Program-made: the position numbers and the translations under genes
Assembly: GCA_965229715.1 (NCBI GenBank)
Contig: CBDDJL010000004.1
Location: forward strand, 434,001-498,000
DNA length: 64,000 nt
Direction of reading: 5' to 3'
From: JAVJST01 sp965229715
GTDB lineage: Bacteria > Pseudomonadota > Alphaproteobacteria > Rhodospirillales > Casp-alpha2
In this document: piece after piece, positions 35,293 through 44,671 of the stretch
How positions within the stretch are numbered: the stretch's first letter is position 1
Layout of the letters: every line of letters starts with the position of its first letter
Notes under the pieces: model-generated
The model's input: only the letters and a program-made list of their open reading frames with translations
The model's database searches: none
What the model was told of the DNA's origin: nothing

Positions 35293-35628
35293 ATGACATT
35301 ATCCTTCGACGATTTCCTGAAAGTCGATATCCGGGTCGGTACCGTGCTGCGGGCTGAGCCCTACCCCGAAGCCCGCATTCCGGCGATCAAGCTATGGGTC
35401 GATTTCGGACCCGAGATCGGCGAACGCAAGACGTCGGCCCAGATCACCCGCCACTACGACACCGAAGACCTCCCGGGACGCAAGGTTCTGGGCGTGGTCA
35501 ACTTTCCACCGAAACAGATCGGCAAATTTATGAGCGAATGCCTCGTGCTCGGCGTTCCGGACGAGAATGGTGAGGTCGTCCTGCTTAAACCCGACCTCGA
35601 CGTGCCGAACGGCGGGCGAATGTACTGA
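35293..35628 (+). CDS. csaA: tRNA-binding-domain chaperone CsaA
   Basis: The 111-residue protein is a single EMAP/Trbp111-type OB fold, the CsaA family, with DIRVGTVLRAEPYPEARIPAIKL and VVNFPPKQIGKFMSECLVLG. CsaA binds tRNA as a dimer and has secretion-chaperone activity in Bacillus. It lies between the phasin terminator and the converging transporter gene, so it is probably transcribed alone. The size and motifs are complete. Confidence 0.92.
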   Translation: MTLSFDDFLKVDIRVGTVLRAEPYPEARIPAIKLWVDFGPEIGERKTSAQITRHYDTEDLPGRKVLGVVNFPPKQIGKFMSECLVLGVPDENGEVVLLKPDLDVPNGGRMY

Positions 35629-35646
35629 GAGGCCGGCTGGACGGCG

Positions 35647-36894
35647 TCAGCCAAGAATGCCGGCGACGGCCCCCGTCATGCACGTCGCCAGGGTTCCCGA
35701 CACCATTGACTTGCCGCCAAGCGCGATGATCTCGTGACGGCGTTCTGGCGCGATGGCACAAAGCCCCCCAAGCATGATTCCGAGACTCCCGAAGTTGGCA
35801 AACCCGCATAATGCGTAGCTCATGATCAACCTTGAGCGCTCCGTGAGAGCGTCGGGCGCTAGATTGCCGAGCTGAATGTACGCGAGCAGCTCGTTGAGCA
35901 CCGTCTTGGTGCCCATCAGCGACCCCGCCACCCCCGCCTGCTCCCATGGGATTCCCATGAGCCAGACGACAGGCATCATGACCCAACCGAGGATTCGTTC
36001 GAGCGACAGGGGCATGCCGCCCGTACTCGGCAAAACCGCCAAGATCATGTCCAGCAGCGAGACCAACGCCACCAGCACAATCAGCATGGCTGTAACGTTG
36101 AGCAGTAGCGTGACGCCATCCAGCGTGCCGCGCGTCACGGCATCCATGACCGAGCGGTCCGTCGACGGTGGAATATCGATCTTGGCGGCAACCTCGCCAT
36201 CATCCGGCGGCACCATGAGGCGGGCGACCATGATCGCCGCCGGTACGCTGATCAGCGATGCAGTCAAAAGGTGACCGGCCGCGTCGTCGATGACGCCCGA
36301 GAGGAACGACGCATAAAGAGCGAAAACGGTGCCCGCAATGGTCGCCATGCCGCACGTCATGAGTGCGAACAGGTCGCTTCGGCTCATTGCCGCGAGATAG
36401 GGACGAACGAACAGCGGCGCTTCGATCATGCCGACGAAGACATTGGCCGCCGATCCGACGCCAAGCGCACCACCGACATTAAGCGTGCGGCCGAGTAACC
36501 ACGCGACGCCGCTTACGATCAGCGGCAAAATTCGGAGATAGTGCAGGACCGCCGTTAATGCGCTGGTGACGAGGATCAGCGGCAACGCCTGAAAGGCGAG
36601 AATAAAAGCCGCTCCCGGGTAACTCTCTGCGAACGGCAAATCGCCACCTCCGAGATACCCGAAAACAAATGCCGTACCCGCTCGCGTCGCCGCCTGCAGC
36701 GAGATCACTGCCGTGTTCATCCACTCGAATACATGACGACTGAACGGCACATTGAGCAACACGAAAGCAACGACAATCTGCGCGGCAAGTCCGGTCACGA
36801 TGATCTTCCAGGCATTTGCCCGGCGGTCCTCGCCGATCAACCAGGCGATCCCGCTAAGCACGGTTAATCCGAAGATCGCCTGGACGGTCAGCAC
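35647..36894 (-). CDS. Concentrative nucleoside transporter (NupC/CNT family)
   Basis: The 415-residue protein has about ten hydrophobic spans and CNT-family blocks: GVGSAANVFVGMIEAPLFVRPYL, MTCGMATIAGTVFALY and GTKTVLNELLAY near the C-terminal gate. It imports nucleosides using an H+ or Na+ gradient across the inner membrane. It lies 15 bases after the sensor kinase gene on the same strand, so it may be cotranscribed with the two-component pair. Confidence 0.9.
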   Translation of the reverse strand: MLTVQAIFGLTVLSGIAWLIGEDRRANAWKIIVTGLAAQIVVAFVLLNVPFSRHVFEWMNTAVISLQAATRAGTAFVFGYLGGGDLPFAESYPGAAFILAFQALPLILVTSALTAVLHYLRILPLIVSGVAWLLGRTLNVGGALGVGSAANVFVGMIEAPLFVRPYLAAMSRSDLFALMTCGMATIAGTVFALYASFLSGVIDDAAGHLLTASLISVPAAIMVARLMVPPDDGEVAAKIDIPPSTDRSVMDAVTRGTLDGVTLLLNVTAMLIVLVALVSLLDMILAVLPSTGGMPLSLERILGWVMMPVVWLMGIPWEQAGVAGSLMGTKTVLNELLAYIQLGNLAPDALTERSRLIMSYALCGFANFGSLGIMLGGLCAIAPERRHEIIALGGKSMVSGTLATCMTGAVAGILG

Positions 36895-36909
36895 GACACC
36901 ATTCTCCGG

Positions 36910-38235
36910 TCAGACCGGCAGGCGGAAACTGGCGCGTAGACCGCCAAGCGGAGACGTATCGAGCACAATGTCGCCACCGTGTCCACGTACGACATCCCGG
37001 GCGATCGCGAGACCGAGTCCGACCCCGCCCGTCCCCGGATTGCGCGACTTCTCCACCCGGAAAAACGGTTTGAACACATCCTCGCGTTTGTCGGCCGGCA
37101 CGCCCGGGCCATCATCGTCGACAACGATTTCCAGATAGTCCCCCCTGCGTCCGGCCCTGACCTGGACGTTTTCGCCGTATCGCGCGGCGTTTTCGACGAG
37201 GTTCGTTACGGCGCGCTTAAACGCGTTGGGACGGACTTGCAGGTCGATATCCTCCTCGATATGCAGATCGATGGCGCCGCCGCCGCCACGGCACCGCTCG
37301 ATGGCTTCTTCCAATAGCTGGCTAATCGGCGTTTCGACCGGTTTTTCCGTTCCTTCGCCGCGTGCGAAGGCGAGATACTCTTCAAGCATGTACTCCATAT
37401 CGTCGATATCGGACTTCAGCGCATCGACGCCGTCCTTTCCTTCGAGCAAGGCGAGTTGCAGGCGGATGCGTGTGATCGGCGTGCGCAGATCGTGAGATAC
37501 GCCGGCCAGCATATCGGTGCGCTGCGAAATCTGGCGTTGAATGCGTTCCCGCATGGCAAGAAACGCCTGGGCCGCCTGACGGACCTCGGAAGCGCCCTCG
37601 GGCTTGAACGACACGACGTCGCGACCCTTGCCGAAATCATCCGCGGCAATTGCCAGCCGGCGGATTGGCTTGACCTGATTGCGCATGAAGATCATCGCGA
37701 CCGCAAACAGGATCAGCGACGTACCGACCATCCAGATAACGAACACATAGGTCGTCGAACTGAATAGCCGTTTCCTTGGCGAAATAACTTCGAGGACGCC
37801 GTGCTGCAATTGAACCTTGATGACGACATGATCCGTAAGCGAACTGGAGTCGATGTAGATCGGCCGGCGCACGTAGTCTGTCAGCGCCGCCAGCAAAGAG
37901 GAGTCGAGGTCGCCGCGCGCCATATCTGGCGTGGTTACCGTTTCGAGAACGCCTCCCTCCTCGAACGACATGCTGAGCGACATCGTCGAAGCCGCAATGT
38001 CGAAAACCGAAGTCCGCGCTTCGCGGCTCGGATCTTCGCGCATCAGCCAAATGACCGCGCTGACGTCGCCGGCGACGCTAAAAGCCAGACGGCGAGTCAC
38101 CTTGTCCCAGTGACTCTCGAAGAAGATCAACGCGGAGACGATCTGCAGCAGAATGAGCGGCGTGACGATAATGAGCAGCGATCGGCCAAGCAGGCTCTTT
38201 GGCAACCAGCGCTTTATGATTCCTTCGGCCGCCAT
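36910..38235 (-). CDS. EnvZ-type sensor histidine kinase
   Basis: The 441-residue protein has a first membrane span near residues 17-36, a periplasmic sensor of about 120 residues and a second span near 168-188. Then come HAMP, a HisKA domain with the phospho-accepting His in VSHDLRTPITRIRLQL, and an ATPase domain with NLVENAARYG, DDDGPGVP and GGVGLGLAIA. It should autophosphorylate and pass phosphate to the adjacent OmpR-type regulator, encoded 9 bases upstream. The signal is unknown; the sensor is not a PAS or other named domain by eye. Confidence 0.92.
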   Translation of the reverse strand: MAAEGIIKRWLPKSLLGRSLLIIVTPLILLQIVSALIFFESHWDKVTRRLAFSVAGDVSAVIWLMREDPSREARTSVFDIAASTMSLSMSFEEGGVLETVTTPDMARGDLDSSLLAALTDYVRRPIYIDSSSLTDHVVIKVQLQHGVLEVISPRKRLFSSTTYVFVIWMVGTSLILFAVAMIFMRNQVKPIRRLAIAADDFGKGRDVVSFKPEGASEVRQAAQAFLAMRERIQRQISQRTDMLAGVSHDLRTPITRIRLQLALLEGKDGVDALKSDIDDMEYMLEEYLAFARGEGTEKPVETPISQLLEEAIERCRGGGGAIDLHIEEDIDLQVRPNAFKRAVTNLVENAARYGENVQVRAGRRGDYLEIVVDDDGPGVPADKREDVFKPFFRVEKSRNPGTGGVGLGLAIARDVVRGHGGDIVLDTSPLGGLRASFRLPV

Positions 38236-38244
38236 CGGGATCTC

Positions 38245-38925
38245 CTAATCGGGCCTCAGCACGTAACCGCGGCCGCGAACGGTCTGCAAGTACCGCGGCG
38301 CGCGTGGGTCGCGCTCGATCTTCCGCCGCAATCGTGTCACCTGCACATCGACTGCACGGTCCGTCCCGATAGCGCCGGTCAATTCGTTGAGCTGTTCGCG
38401 GTCGAGCACGGTCCCGGCATGCTCGGCAAGCACGGATAACAGCGAAGCTTCAGCCTCAGTTAGACGGACACGCTCGCCGTCGCGCGTCAACTCACTCCGC
38501 AGCCTGTCGAACTGATGATCGCCTAGCACAATCGGTTCGTCGGCTGGCGGTTGCGGCAAGCGGCGAAGGATGCCCTGGATGCGAAGCAAGAGCTCGCGCG
38601 GCTCGAACGGCTTGGTCAGGTAATCGTCGGCGCCCGTTTCAAGTCCTGCGATGCGGTCGTCCGATTCCGCCATCGCGGTCAACATGAGGATCGGCACGGC
38701 ACTGGTACGCCGCAATGACCTGGCCAGCTCAAGCCCGGTTTCGCCGGGCATCATGATGTCGAGAACGAGAAGATCGAACTTGAGCGCGGCCATCCGGTTC
38801 CGCGCATCCGAAGCGTCAGTCGCAACAGAGACCATAAAACCGTTCTCGCTCAGATACTGGCGGAGAAGGCTCCGAAGCCGGTCGTCGTCGTCTACCACCA
38901 GAATATGGGGCGCTTCACCTTGCAT
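38245..38925 (-). CDS. OmpR-family response regulator
   Basis: The 226-residue protein has a receiver domain with the acidic pair VVDDDDR, the phospho-accepting Asp in LLVLDIMMPGETG and the conserved Lys in DYLTKPFEPREL. A C-terminal winged helix follows, with DVQVTRLRRKIERDPRAPRYL and the final RGRGYVL. It pairs with the downstream kinase and resembles alphaproteobacterial OmpR-type regulators of envelope or osmotic response. Confidence 0.94.
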   Translation of the reverse strand: MQGEAPHILVVDDDDRLRSLLRQYLSENGFMVSVATDASDARNRMAALKFDLLVLDIMMPGETGLELARSLRRTSAVPILMLTAMAESDDRIAGLETGADDYLTKPFEPRELLLRIQGILRRLPQPPADEPIVLGDHQFDRLRSELTRDGERVRLTEAEASLLSVLAEHAGTVLDREQLNELTGAIGTDRAVDVQVTRLRRKIERDPRAPRYLQTVRGRGYVLRPD

Positions 38926-38983
38926 GAATACTCATCGCGTCTTGTTGGTTTCGGCGACCATACCACAGGCTTGGCAACGCACG

Positions 38984-39463
38984 TCACTCGCGATCATCGA
39001 ATCGTTTCCGATCCGTTTCGTTGATGATTCCCCGCATGACCGTGCGGAACCCGGCAACGGAGTCTGCGCCGGAGTTCTTGTATGCCCGCGCAACCAGCGC
39101 ACTTTGACGTTCCGTCAACAAACGTTCCAGATCTCGGCCTTTTCCCGTCAGGTGAAGCAATCGGCGACGACGGTCGTCGACGTCCATGCGTTGCTCGACA
39201 AAACCCTCCTCGATCAATTGGCCCAAAACCCGGGACAGGCTCTGTTTGGTGACACGCAGAATGCTGAGAAGCTCGCTGACCGACAGTCCCGGGTTCGCAC
39301 CAACGAAATAGATGACCCGGTGATGCGCCCGCCCGAAACCGAAATCTGCAAGGATCGCATCCGCCTCTCCCGTGAAATCCCGGTAGGCAAAGAACAAGAG
39401 CTCCAACGCCTCGCGCAGGTCAGCGTCTCGAAGGAACAGAGGATTGGCACGCGGTGCAGACAT
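38984..39463 (-). CDS. MarR-family transcriptional regulator
   Basis: The 159-residue protein has a MarR winged helix: LSVSELLSILRVTKQSLSRVLGQLIEEGFVEQ as recognition region and DVDDRRRRLLHLTGKG as wing. It is divergent from the branched-chain aminotransferase gene, with a dyad in the 107-base gap. I chose the ATG at 39463 (MSAPRANP); an earlier in-frame ATG would run through that dyad. The likely role is autorepression and control of the neighbour. Confidence 0.9.
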   Translation of the reverse strand: MSAPRANPLFLRDADLREALELLFFAYRDFTGEADAILADFGFGRAHHRVIYFVGANPGLSVSELLSILRVTKQSLSRVLGQLIEEGFVEQRMDVDDRRRRLLHLTGKGRDLERLLTERQSALVARAYKNSGADSVAGFRTVMRGIINETDRKRFDDRE

Positions 39464-39481
39464 GCGTTTCTCACAATAATT

Positions 39482-39502
39482 TATGTCAGTATTATTGACA
39501 TA
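39482..39502. promoter_or_regulatory. Palindromic operator between marR and ilvE-type gene
   Basis: TATGTCA-GTATTAT-TGACATA has perfect 7-base arms and a 7-base spacer, a typical MarR-type dyad in size. It lies 19 bases upstream of the marR start and 69 bases upstream of the aminotransferase start. Confidence 0.65.
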
Positions 39503-39570
39503 TATGCCCGGCGCTGATAGGAAATGCAACTCTGTTGATATCCAACCCGCGAATTAGAAAGATTATTGCC

Positions 39571-40482
39571 ATGAGCGCCGAGAACTATGCCGATCGTGAC
39601 GGAGTGATTTGGTACAATGGGGAAATGGTCCCCTGGCGTGACGCGCAGGTTCACGTCCTGACCCATGGCTTGCACTACGCATCCAGCGTCTTCGAGGGTC
39701 AGCGCTCATACAACGGCAGCATTTTCGAACTCGAAGCACACACCGAGCGTCTGCATCTGTCCGCAGACATAATGGGATTCAAAATTCCGTACTCGTCGTC
39801 GGAGATCAACGAGGCCAGTAAGGCCGTTTGCGAGGCAAATGGCATCGTCGACGGCTATATTCGCCCGGTCGCATGGCGCGGCAGCGAAATGATGGGTGTC
39901 AGCGCTCAAAACAACCGGATCAACCTCGCCATCGCGGCATGGCCGTGGCCATCCTATTTCTCGCCAGAGGCGCGAAACAAGGGCATCTCGGTGAAAACAT
40001 CGGACTGGCGTCGCCCGCCGCCGGAATGTGCTCCGGTGTTCGCCAAGGCCGCCGGCCTCTACATGATCTGCACGCTTTCGAAACACGCGGCGGAAAACGA
40101 AGGTTTCAACGACGCACTGATGCTCGACTATCGTGGCCAAGTTGCGGAACTGACCGGCGCGAATCTATTCATGACGTTCGACGGCGACGAAAAGGTTCTG
40201 CACACGCCGAAGCCCGATTGCTTTCTGAACGGCATCACCCGCCAGACGGTCATCAAGCTCGCAAAAGCGCGCGGCATCGAAGTGGTCGAACGCGCCATCA
40301 TGCCGGACGAGTTGCAGAACGTGGATCAGATCTTCGCCACCGGCAGTGCCGCCGAGGTCACGCCGATCGGCAAGATCGACGGCATTACGTTCACGGTCGG
40401 CGAATTGACCAAGACCCTGCGCGAAGATTACGAGCGCGCCGTCGGGAAACCCGTCGACGGTGAGGCGACGTCGGCCGCCTGA
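39571..40482 (+). CDS. ilvE: Branched-chain amino acid aminotransferase
   Basis: The 303-residue class IV PLP enzyme has HGLHYASSVFEGQRSY, the catalytic lysine in FAKAAGLYM, and ATGSAAEVTPIGKIDG for phosphate binding. It transaminates the keto acids of Leu, Ile and Val. The ATG at 39571 gives the usual N-terminus (DGVIWYNGEMVPW). It is divergent from a MarR regulator, which is unusual for a housekeeping ilvE; a specialised paralogue is possible. Confidence 0.88.
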   Translation: MSAENYADRDGVIWYNGEMVPWRDAQVHVLTHGLHYASSVFEGQRSYNGSIFELEAHTERLHLSADIMGFKIPYSSSEINEASKAVCEANGIVDGYIRPVAWRGSEMMGVSAQNNRINLAIAAWPWPSYFSPEARNKGISVKTSDWRRPPPECAPVFAKAAGLYMICTLSKHAAENEGFNDALMLDYRGQVAELTGANLFMTFDGDEKVLHTPKPDCFLNGITRQTVIKLAKARGIEVVERAIMPDELQNVDQIFATGSAAEVTPIGKIDGITFTVGELTKTLREDYERAVGKPVDGEATSAA

Positions 40483-40485
40483 CGA

Positions 40486-41481
40486 TTAATCTCCCACCAG
40501 CGAGCGCAACCGTTCCATCATCGCATCATCTATTTCGAGGCCCTCTGAAACGGCTTTTGCTCGCATCGCGGCTTTAGCAGTACCTGGGATATGAACGTTG
40601 AACTCGCCGCTCAGACGCCGTAGCTGATCACCAAGCCGTTCCTGAAAACCGGACGTTGCTCGCGACGGATCAATGGCCATTACGAACAACCCGGTTCCCG
40701 GCACCCGGTCGCCGGCGATGAACGAACCCGCATCCAGCGACCAGTGACCTCCCGTAAGACCGGCGGCGAGCACTTCCATCATCAACGCGATGTTGGCGCC
40801 ACGGGCGCCGCCAAAAGCTAACATGGTGCCTTCCATCGCGGCATTGGGATCCGCCGTGTCATTCCCCTCCTTGTCGATCGCCCAACCCGTCGGAATGGTT
40901 TCACCGCGCTCGGCAGCCGCTCGGATATTGACGTAGGCGGTGGCGCTTGACGATTGATCAATAAGCAGCGGACCATCGCCGGACTGTGGCGCCGAGAACG
41001 CCATGGGGCTGGTTCCGTAGACGGCTTTGGTGCCGCCGGAGCCGGCAACCAGCGGAGAGCCATTCGTTGCCGCAAAGCAGACCATTCCCGCCTCGGCCAC
41101 CCTGTACGCGAACGTCCCTAGCGAACCGCACAGGGTCGTGTTCATATTCATGAAAATGCAGACGCCGAGTTCTCCGGCGGTTTCGATAAATTGATCGAAA
41201 GCCCGATCGAAGCCGGTTTGTGGCAACCCGCCGTTGCCGTCGACGTGAATCATCGTCGGCGCCGGCGTGGTAATCGTGGGACCCGCCTTACCGTCGATAC
41301 GCCCGCCGGCAATACCATCGACATAGTCGAACATATGACTGACGCCCACGATCGGTTGGCCGAGCTCTTCGGTCAGCACTGTCTGTCTTGCAAGCGCACC
41401 GGCATTCTCCTCCGTGAACCCGCACGCAATTAGCGCCCGGGTGCAAAGATCGAGCAAATCTGGAGAGGAGACACTGGTCAA
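40486..41481 (-). CDS. LDH2-family NAD(P)-dependent dehydrogenase
   Basis: The 331-residue protein belongs to the malate/L-lactate/ureidoglycolate dehydrogenase family (PF02615), a fold distinct from classical LDH, with VSHMFDYVDGI and GGARGANIALMMEVLAAGLTGG. Members act on malate, L-sulfolactate, ureidoglycolate or cyclic imino acids. It converges on the aminotransferase gene and overlaps the moaE start by 4 bases. Its substrate cannot be set; the tight link to moaE may be positional only. Confidence 0.85.
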   Translation of the reverse strand: MTSVSSPDLLDLCTRALIACGFTEENAGALARQTVLTEELGQPIVGVSHMFDYVDGIAGGRIDGKAGPTITTPAPTMIHVDGNGGLPQTGFDRAFDQFIETAGELGVCIFMNMNTTLCGSLGTFAYRVAEAGMVCFAATNGSPLVAGSGGTKAVYGTSPMAFSAPQSGDGPLLIDQSSSATAYVNIRAAAERGETIPTGWAIDKEGNDTADPNAAMEGTMLAFGGARGANIALMMEVLAAGLTGGHWSLDAGSFIAGDRVPGTGLFVMAIDPSRATSGFQERLGDQLRRLSGEFNVHIPGTAKAAMRAKAVSEGLEIDDAMMERLRSLVGD

Positions 41482-41945
41482 TTTTCCTCATGCCCCCAGC
41501 GTGCCGCCGCGGCATCGTCGCTTTCCCGCGCATCAACCCACGATTGACCCGATTCAGTCTCCTCGAGCTTCCAGAACGGCGCCTTGGTCTTCAGCCAGTC
41601 CATCAGAAATTGACAAGCTTCGAATGCGGCATCTCTGTGGCGCGAGGCCGTGACGACGAGCACGATACGCTCGCCCGGCTCCAACCGCCCGTACCGATGA
41701 ATGATCGTGACGCCGTGAAGGGGCCAGCGGCGCTCGGCATCTGCGGCAATCTCCTCAAGCGCTCTCTCGGTCATGCCGGGATAGTGCTCCAGTGTCATCG
41801 AAGCGACGGCGGCGCCTTCGTCGTTTCCACGCACTGTGCCGATAAAAATGCAGATGCCTCCAACCGATGTATCGCCGCCGGTAATGCGGTCAATCTCCAC
41901 ACCCGGATCGAAGTCTTCACGCTGAACGCGGATCGTCGCGTGCAT
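41478..41945 (-). CDS. moaE: Molybdopterin synthase catalytic subunit
   Basis: The 155-residue protein has GTVRGNDEG, HRYGRLEPGERIVLVV and KTKAPFWKLE with the active-site lysines of MoaE. With MoaD it inserts two sulfurs into cyclic pyranopterin monophosphate to form molybdopterin. It lies 2 bases after moaD on the same strand. Confidence 0.95.
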   Translation of the reverse strand: MHATIRVQREDFDPGVEIDRITGGDTSVGGICIFIGTVRGNDEGAAVASMTLEHYPGMTERALEEIAADAERRWPLHGVTIIHRYGRLEPGERIVLVVTASRHRDAAFEACQFLMDWLKTKAPFWKLEETESGQSWVDARESDDAAAARWGHEEN

Positions 41946-41947
41946 GC

Positions 41948-42202
41948 CTATCCTCCGGTGACCGGCGGAAAAAAAGCAATCTCGTCTCCCACAGCGATCT
42001 GCTGAGTTGGATCCGCATAGGATTGATTGACGGCGATACGAACAATCTTGCGATCGGCGAAGGCTTCCGCATAACCGCCGCCTCGGCCCTGCAAATAATC
42101 CATGAGACCCGCAACCGTCTCGGCGCCCGCCGGAATCTCATCCAGGTTTTCCTCGGCGTGGCCGATCTTTTCCCGCATCCAGGCAAAATAGAGCAGCTTC
42201 AT
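41948..42202 (-). CDS. moaD: Molybdopterin synthase sulfur carrier subunit
   Basis: The 84-residue ubiquitin-fold protein ends in FFPPVTGG; the terminal Gly-Gly is thiocarboxylated to carry sulfur to MoaE. I chose the ATG at 42202, which overlaps the moeA stop (ATGA) and has GAGG at 7-base spacing. A GTG two codons earlier is only 1 base from that site. Confidence 0.93.
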   Translation of the reverse strand: MKLLYFAWMREKIGHAEENLDEIPAGAETVAGLMDYLQGRGGGYAEAFADRKIVRIAVNQSYADPTQQIAVGDEIAFFPPVTGG

Positions 42203-43479
42203 CGCCACACCTCATTAAAGGGGAGATACATTACCGTATCACCCTCTGCGATCGTTTCCACGTCCTCGCCGAGTTCAAGCAATCCATCGGCACCAGCCAT
42301 GGATGTCAGGATGCCGGCACCGCCGGAATGATCTTTAAAAGCAATCAATGAACCGGTCTCGCTTTTCTCGATGCGCACACGCACCCACTCCCGCCGACCG
42401 ATTTTCTTCTTGTGCTCAAATCCCATGCGCACGGGATAGCGCATGGCATCCGTTTGCGTGGCGCCCGAAAGCCAGTGGATCAGAGGGCGTGCGACGATCA
42501 AAAATGTGACCATCACAGCGACCGGATTGCCCGGCAAGCCTACGAAGGCCGTGTGTCCGACCTGACCCAGCGCGATCGGCCGGCCGGGCTTGATCGCCAA
42601 CCGCCAGAGATGCAAGGACCCGGCTGCCTCGACGGCCGTGCGGACATGATCCTCCTCGCCCATCGAGACGCCGCCCGATGTCACGATCAAGTCGTGATCG
42701 GGTGCAGCGCCGGTTAGCGCGGAACCGATTGCTGCCGCATCGTCCGGCAGGATGCCGAGGTCGGTAACATGACAACCCTGCCCCTCCAACAACCCCTTGA
42801 TCGAAAACCGGTTGGCGTCATAGACGCAACCATCCGGCGCATCCTCGCCAGGATTACGAATCTCGTCACCGGTGGAAAACACCGCCACGCGTAACGGCGC
42901 GCGGACCTTCAGGTTCCGGAGGCCTAATGACGCCGCGAGTCCAAGCTCCTGCGGTCGAAGGCGCGTCCCCATGGCCAGCACGGTATTGCCTGCTTCGATG
43001 TCCTCGCCTGCATCACGGCGGTTGGAGCCACGCTTCAGGCCGTTCGGGAGCACCACCGTTTCGCCTTCAAGCGTCGCATCCTCATCCATGAAGACCGTGT
43101 CGGGACCGCTCGCCTGGGTGCCGTCATCGCCCACCGGCATCGGCGCACCCGTGAAGATCCGAACGGCCTCGCCCCGGCGCGCCGGTCGACCGAGCGGATG
43201 TCCGGCGGCGACACGGCCAACGACCGGCAAACGGGTATCGCCCTCCGGATCGAGATCGTCGTGATAGACCGCGTAGCCGTCGACGGCACTGTTGTCATGT
43301 GGCGGCACGGATCGGGTCGCCACCACATCCTCGGCAAGCACGCGATTGAGGCAATCTTCGATCGGGCACTCGATGATCCCGGCGACAGTTCCGACACGCG
43401 AGCGCAGTTGGGTAAGCGCCTCGTCGACCGGCGTCAGCGTGTCGCCGAACGCAAAACAATCATCCTTAAGCTGCGCCAT
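42199..43479 (-). CDS. moeA: Molybdopterin molybdenumtransferase
   Basis: The 426-residue protein has the MoeA domains, with PPHDNSAVDGYAV near the N-terminus, VTSGGVSMGEEDHV in the MPT-binding domain and VGLPGNPVAVMV. It inserts molybdate into adenylated molybdopterin. I chose the ATG at 43479, which overlaps the end of mobB by 14 bases; longer frames run inside mobB. It is in the mobB-moeA-moaD-moaE set. Confidence 0.94.
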   Translation of the reverse strand: MAQLKDDCFAFGDTLTPVDEALTQLRSRVGTVAGIIECPIEDCLNRVLAEDVVATRSVPPHDNSAVDGYAVYHDDLDPEGDTRLPVVGRVAAGHPLGRPARRGEAVRIFTGAPMPVGDDGTQASGPDTVFMDEDATLEGETVVLPNGLKRGSNRRDAGEDIEAGNTVLAMGTRLRPQELGLAASLGLRNLKVRAPLRVAVFSTGDEIRNPGEDAPDGCVYDANRFSIKGLLEGQGCHVTDLGILPDDAAAIGSALTGAAPDHDLIVTSGGVSMGEEDHVRTAVEAAGSLHLWRLAIKPGRPIALGQVGHTAFVGLPGNPVAVMVTFLIVARPLIHWLSGATQTDAMRYPVRMGFEHKKKIGRREWVRVRIEKSETGSLIAFKDHSGGAGILTSMAGADGLLELGEDVETIAEGDTVMYLPFNEVWR

Positions 43480-43993
43480 GATGTGCCGGTACGCTGAACT
43501 CCAGGTGTTCGAAAATGAACGCGGCAATGCCCGCGGTGTCGTCGAGGTTGAGAATCGGCAATGTTTCGGAGTGGAACTCTTCATTCGTGGCGATCGCGAC
43601 GACTGTATCATCCGTTTCCGACAGCAGCGGCTTGCCCAAACTCGGCCGAAACACCTCTAGTTTGGGATGTCGGTAAGCCTTGAAGCCTTCGATAAGAACG
43701 AGGTCGACCGGTGTCATGCGGGCCAGTAATTCCTCGACGCCGGGTTCGTTCTCCTCGCGAAGTTCATGCATCAATGCCCATCGGCTGGATGACGTCACCA
43801 TAACCTCCGATGCGCCGGCGATACGGTGGCTGTGCGAGTCTTTTCCCGGCTTGTCGATGTCGAATTGATGATGCGTATGCTTCATCGTCGACACCGTCAG
43901 TCCGCGTGAAATGATTTCAGGCAAAAGCCGCGTCAGCAAGGTCGTCTTGCCACTACCGCTCCAGCCGGCGAGTCCGAACGTTTTCATATTCAT
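43466..43993 (-). CDS. mobB: Molybdopterin-guanine dinucleotide biosynthesis adaptor protein
   Basis: The 175-residue P-loop protein has GWSGSGKTTLL and LVLIEGFKAYRHPK, typical of MobB. It binds GTP and helps MobA make the guanine dinucleotide form of the cofactor. It heads the molybdenum set and lies 9 bases after pgsA. No clear Shine-Dalgarno precedes either of two close ATGs (43993 and 43987). Confidence 0.92.
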   Translation of the reverse strand: MNMKTFGLAGWSGSGKTTLLTRLLPEIISRGLTVSTMKHTHHQFDIDKPGKDSHSHRIAGASEVMVTSSSRWALMHELREENEPGVEELLARMTPVDLVLIEGFKAYRHPKLEVFRPSLGKPLLSETDDTVVAIATNEEFHSETLPILNLDDTAGIAAFIFEHLEFSVPAHHGAA

Positions 43994-44002
43994 GGAAGGA
44001 AG

Positions 44003-44635
44003 TTAATCACGATTAGCGGGATTTTCCACGTCCGTGTCGGCGATCTCCGCCGGCCCCATATCGGTCTCACGAATGTATTTCAGGCCGTGGTGAAGATAGT
44101 CGTACCCGGTAATGAGGGTTAGCAATGCCGCCGCCCACAGGCCGTAAATTCCGATATCGAGCGTTGAGATCGGACCGAAGTCCGGGCCGTTCGGTCCGAC
44201 GAGAAGAAACCCGAGACACAACATCTGGATCGTGGTCTTCCATTTGGCGAGTTGGCTTACCGGAACGCCGACGCGAACCTCGGCCAGGAATTCCCGGAGC
44301 CCGGAGACCAGTATCTCCCGACCGAGGATAATCGCCGCCGGAATGATTTCGAGCCCGCTGATACGGTCGGCCCCAACCAGCGAAAACAACACGCAGGCAA
44401 CCAGCAACTTATCGGCAATAGGATCGAGAAAACGACCGAGAGCCGACTGTTGATGCCAGGCGCGCGCAAGGTAGCCGTCAAAGAAATCGGTGATGCACGC
44501 GTAGGTGTAGACGCCGAACGCCATCCAGCTTCCCCAAGGATCGGGCACGAAGAACAAACCGACAACCACGGGAATGGCCAGAATGCGCGTGTAGGTCAGA
44601 ATGTTGGGCAATGCAAAATACATGGTGATCTTCAT
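44003..44635 (-). CDS. pgsA: CDP-diacylglycerol-glycerol-3-phosphate 3-phosphatidyltransferase
   Basis: The 210-residue membrane protein has the CDP-alcohol phosphatidyltransferase signature DGYLARAWHQQSALGRFLDP with its Asp residues completed by IADKLL. It makes phosphatidylglycerol phosphate, the step leading to phosphatidylglycerol, which Lgt also uses. The start is uncertain: ATG 44635, ATG 44623 or TTG 44671 are in frame. uvrC-pgsA adjacency is widely conserved. Confidence 0.93.
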   Translation of the reverse strand: MKITMYFALPNILTYTRILAIPVVVGLFFVPDPWGSWMAFGVYTYACITDFFDGYLARAWHQQSALGRFLDPIADKLLVACVLFSLVGADRISGLEIIPAAIILGREILVSGLREFLAEVRVGVPVSQLAKWKTTIQMLCLGFLLVGPNGPDFGPISTLDIGIYGLWAAALLTLITGYDYLHHGLKYIRETDMGPAEIADTDVENPANRD

Positions 44636-44671
44636 ACCCGGCGCGGGACGCTTCGTCGAGTGATCGATCAA

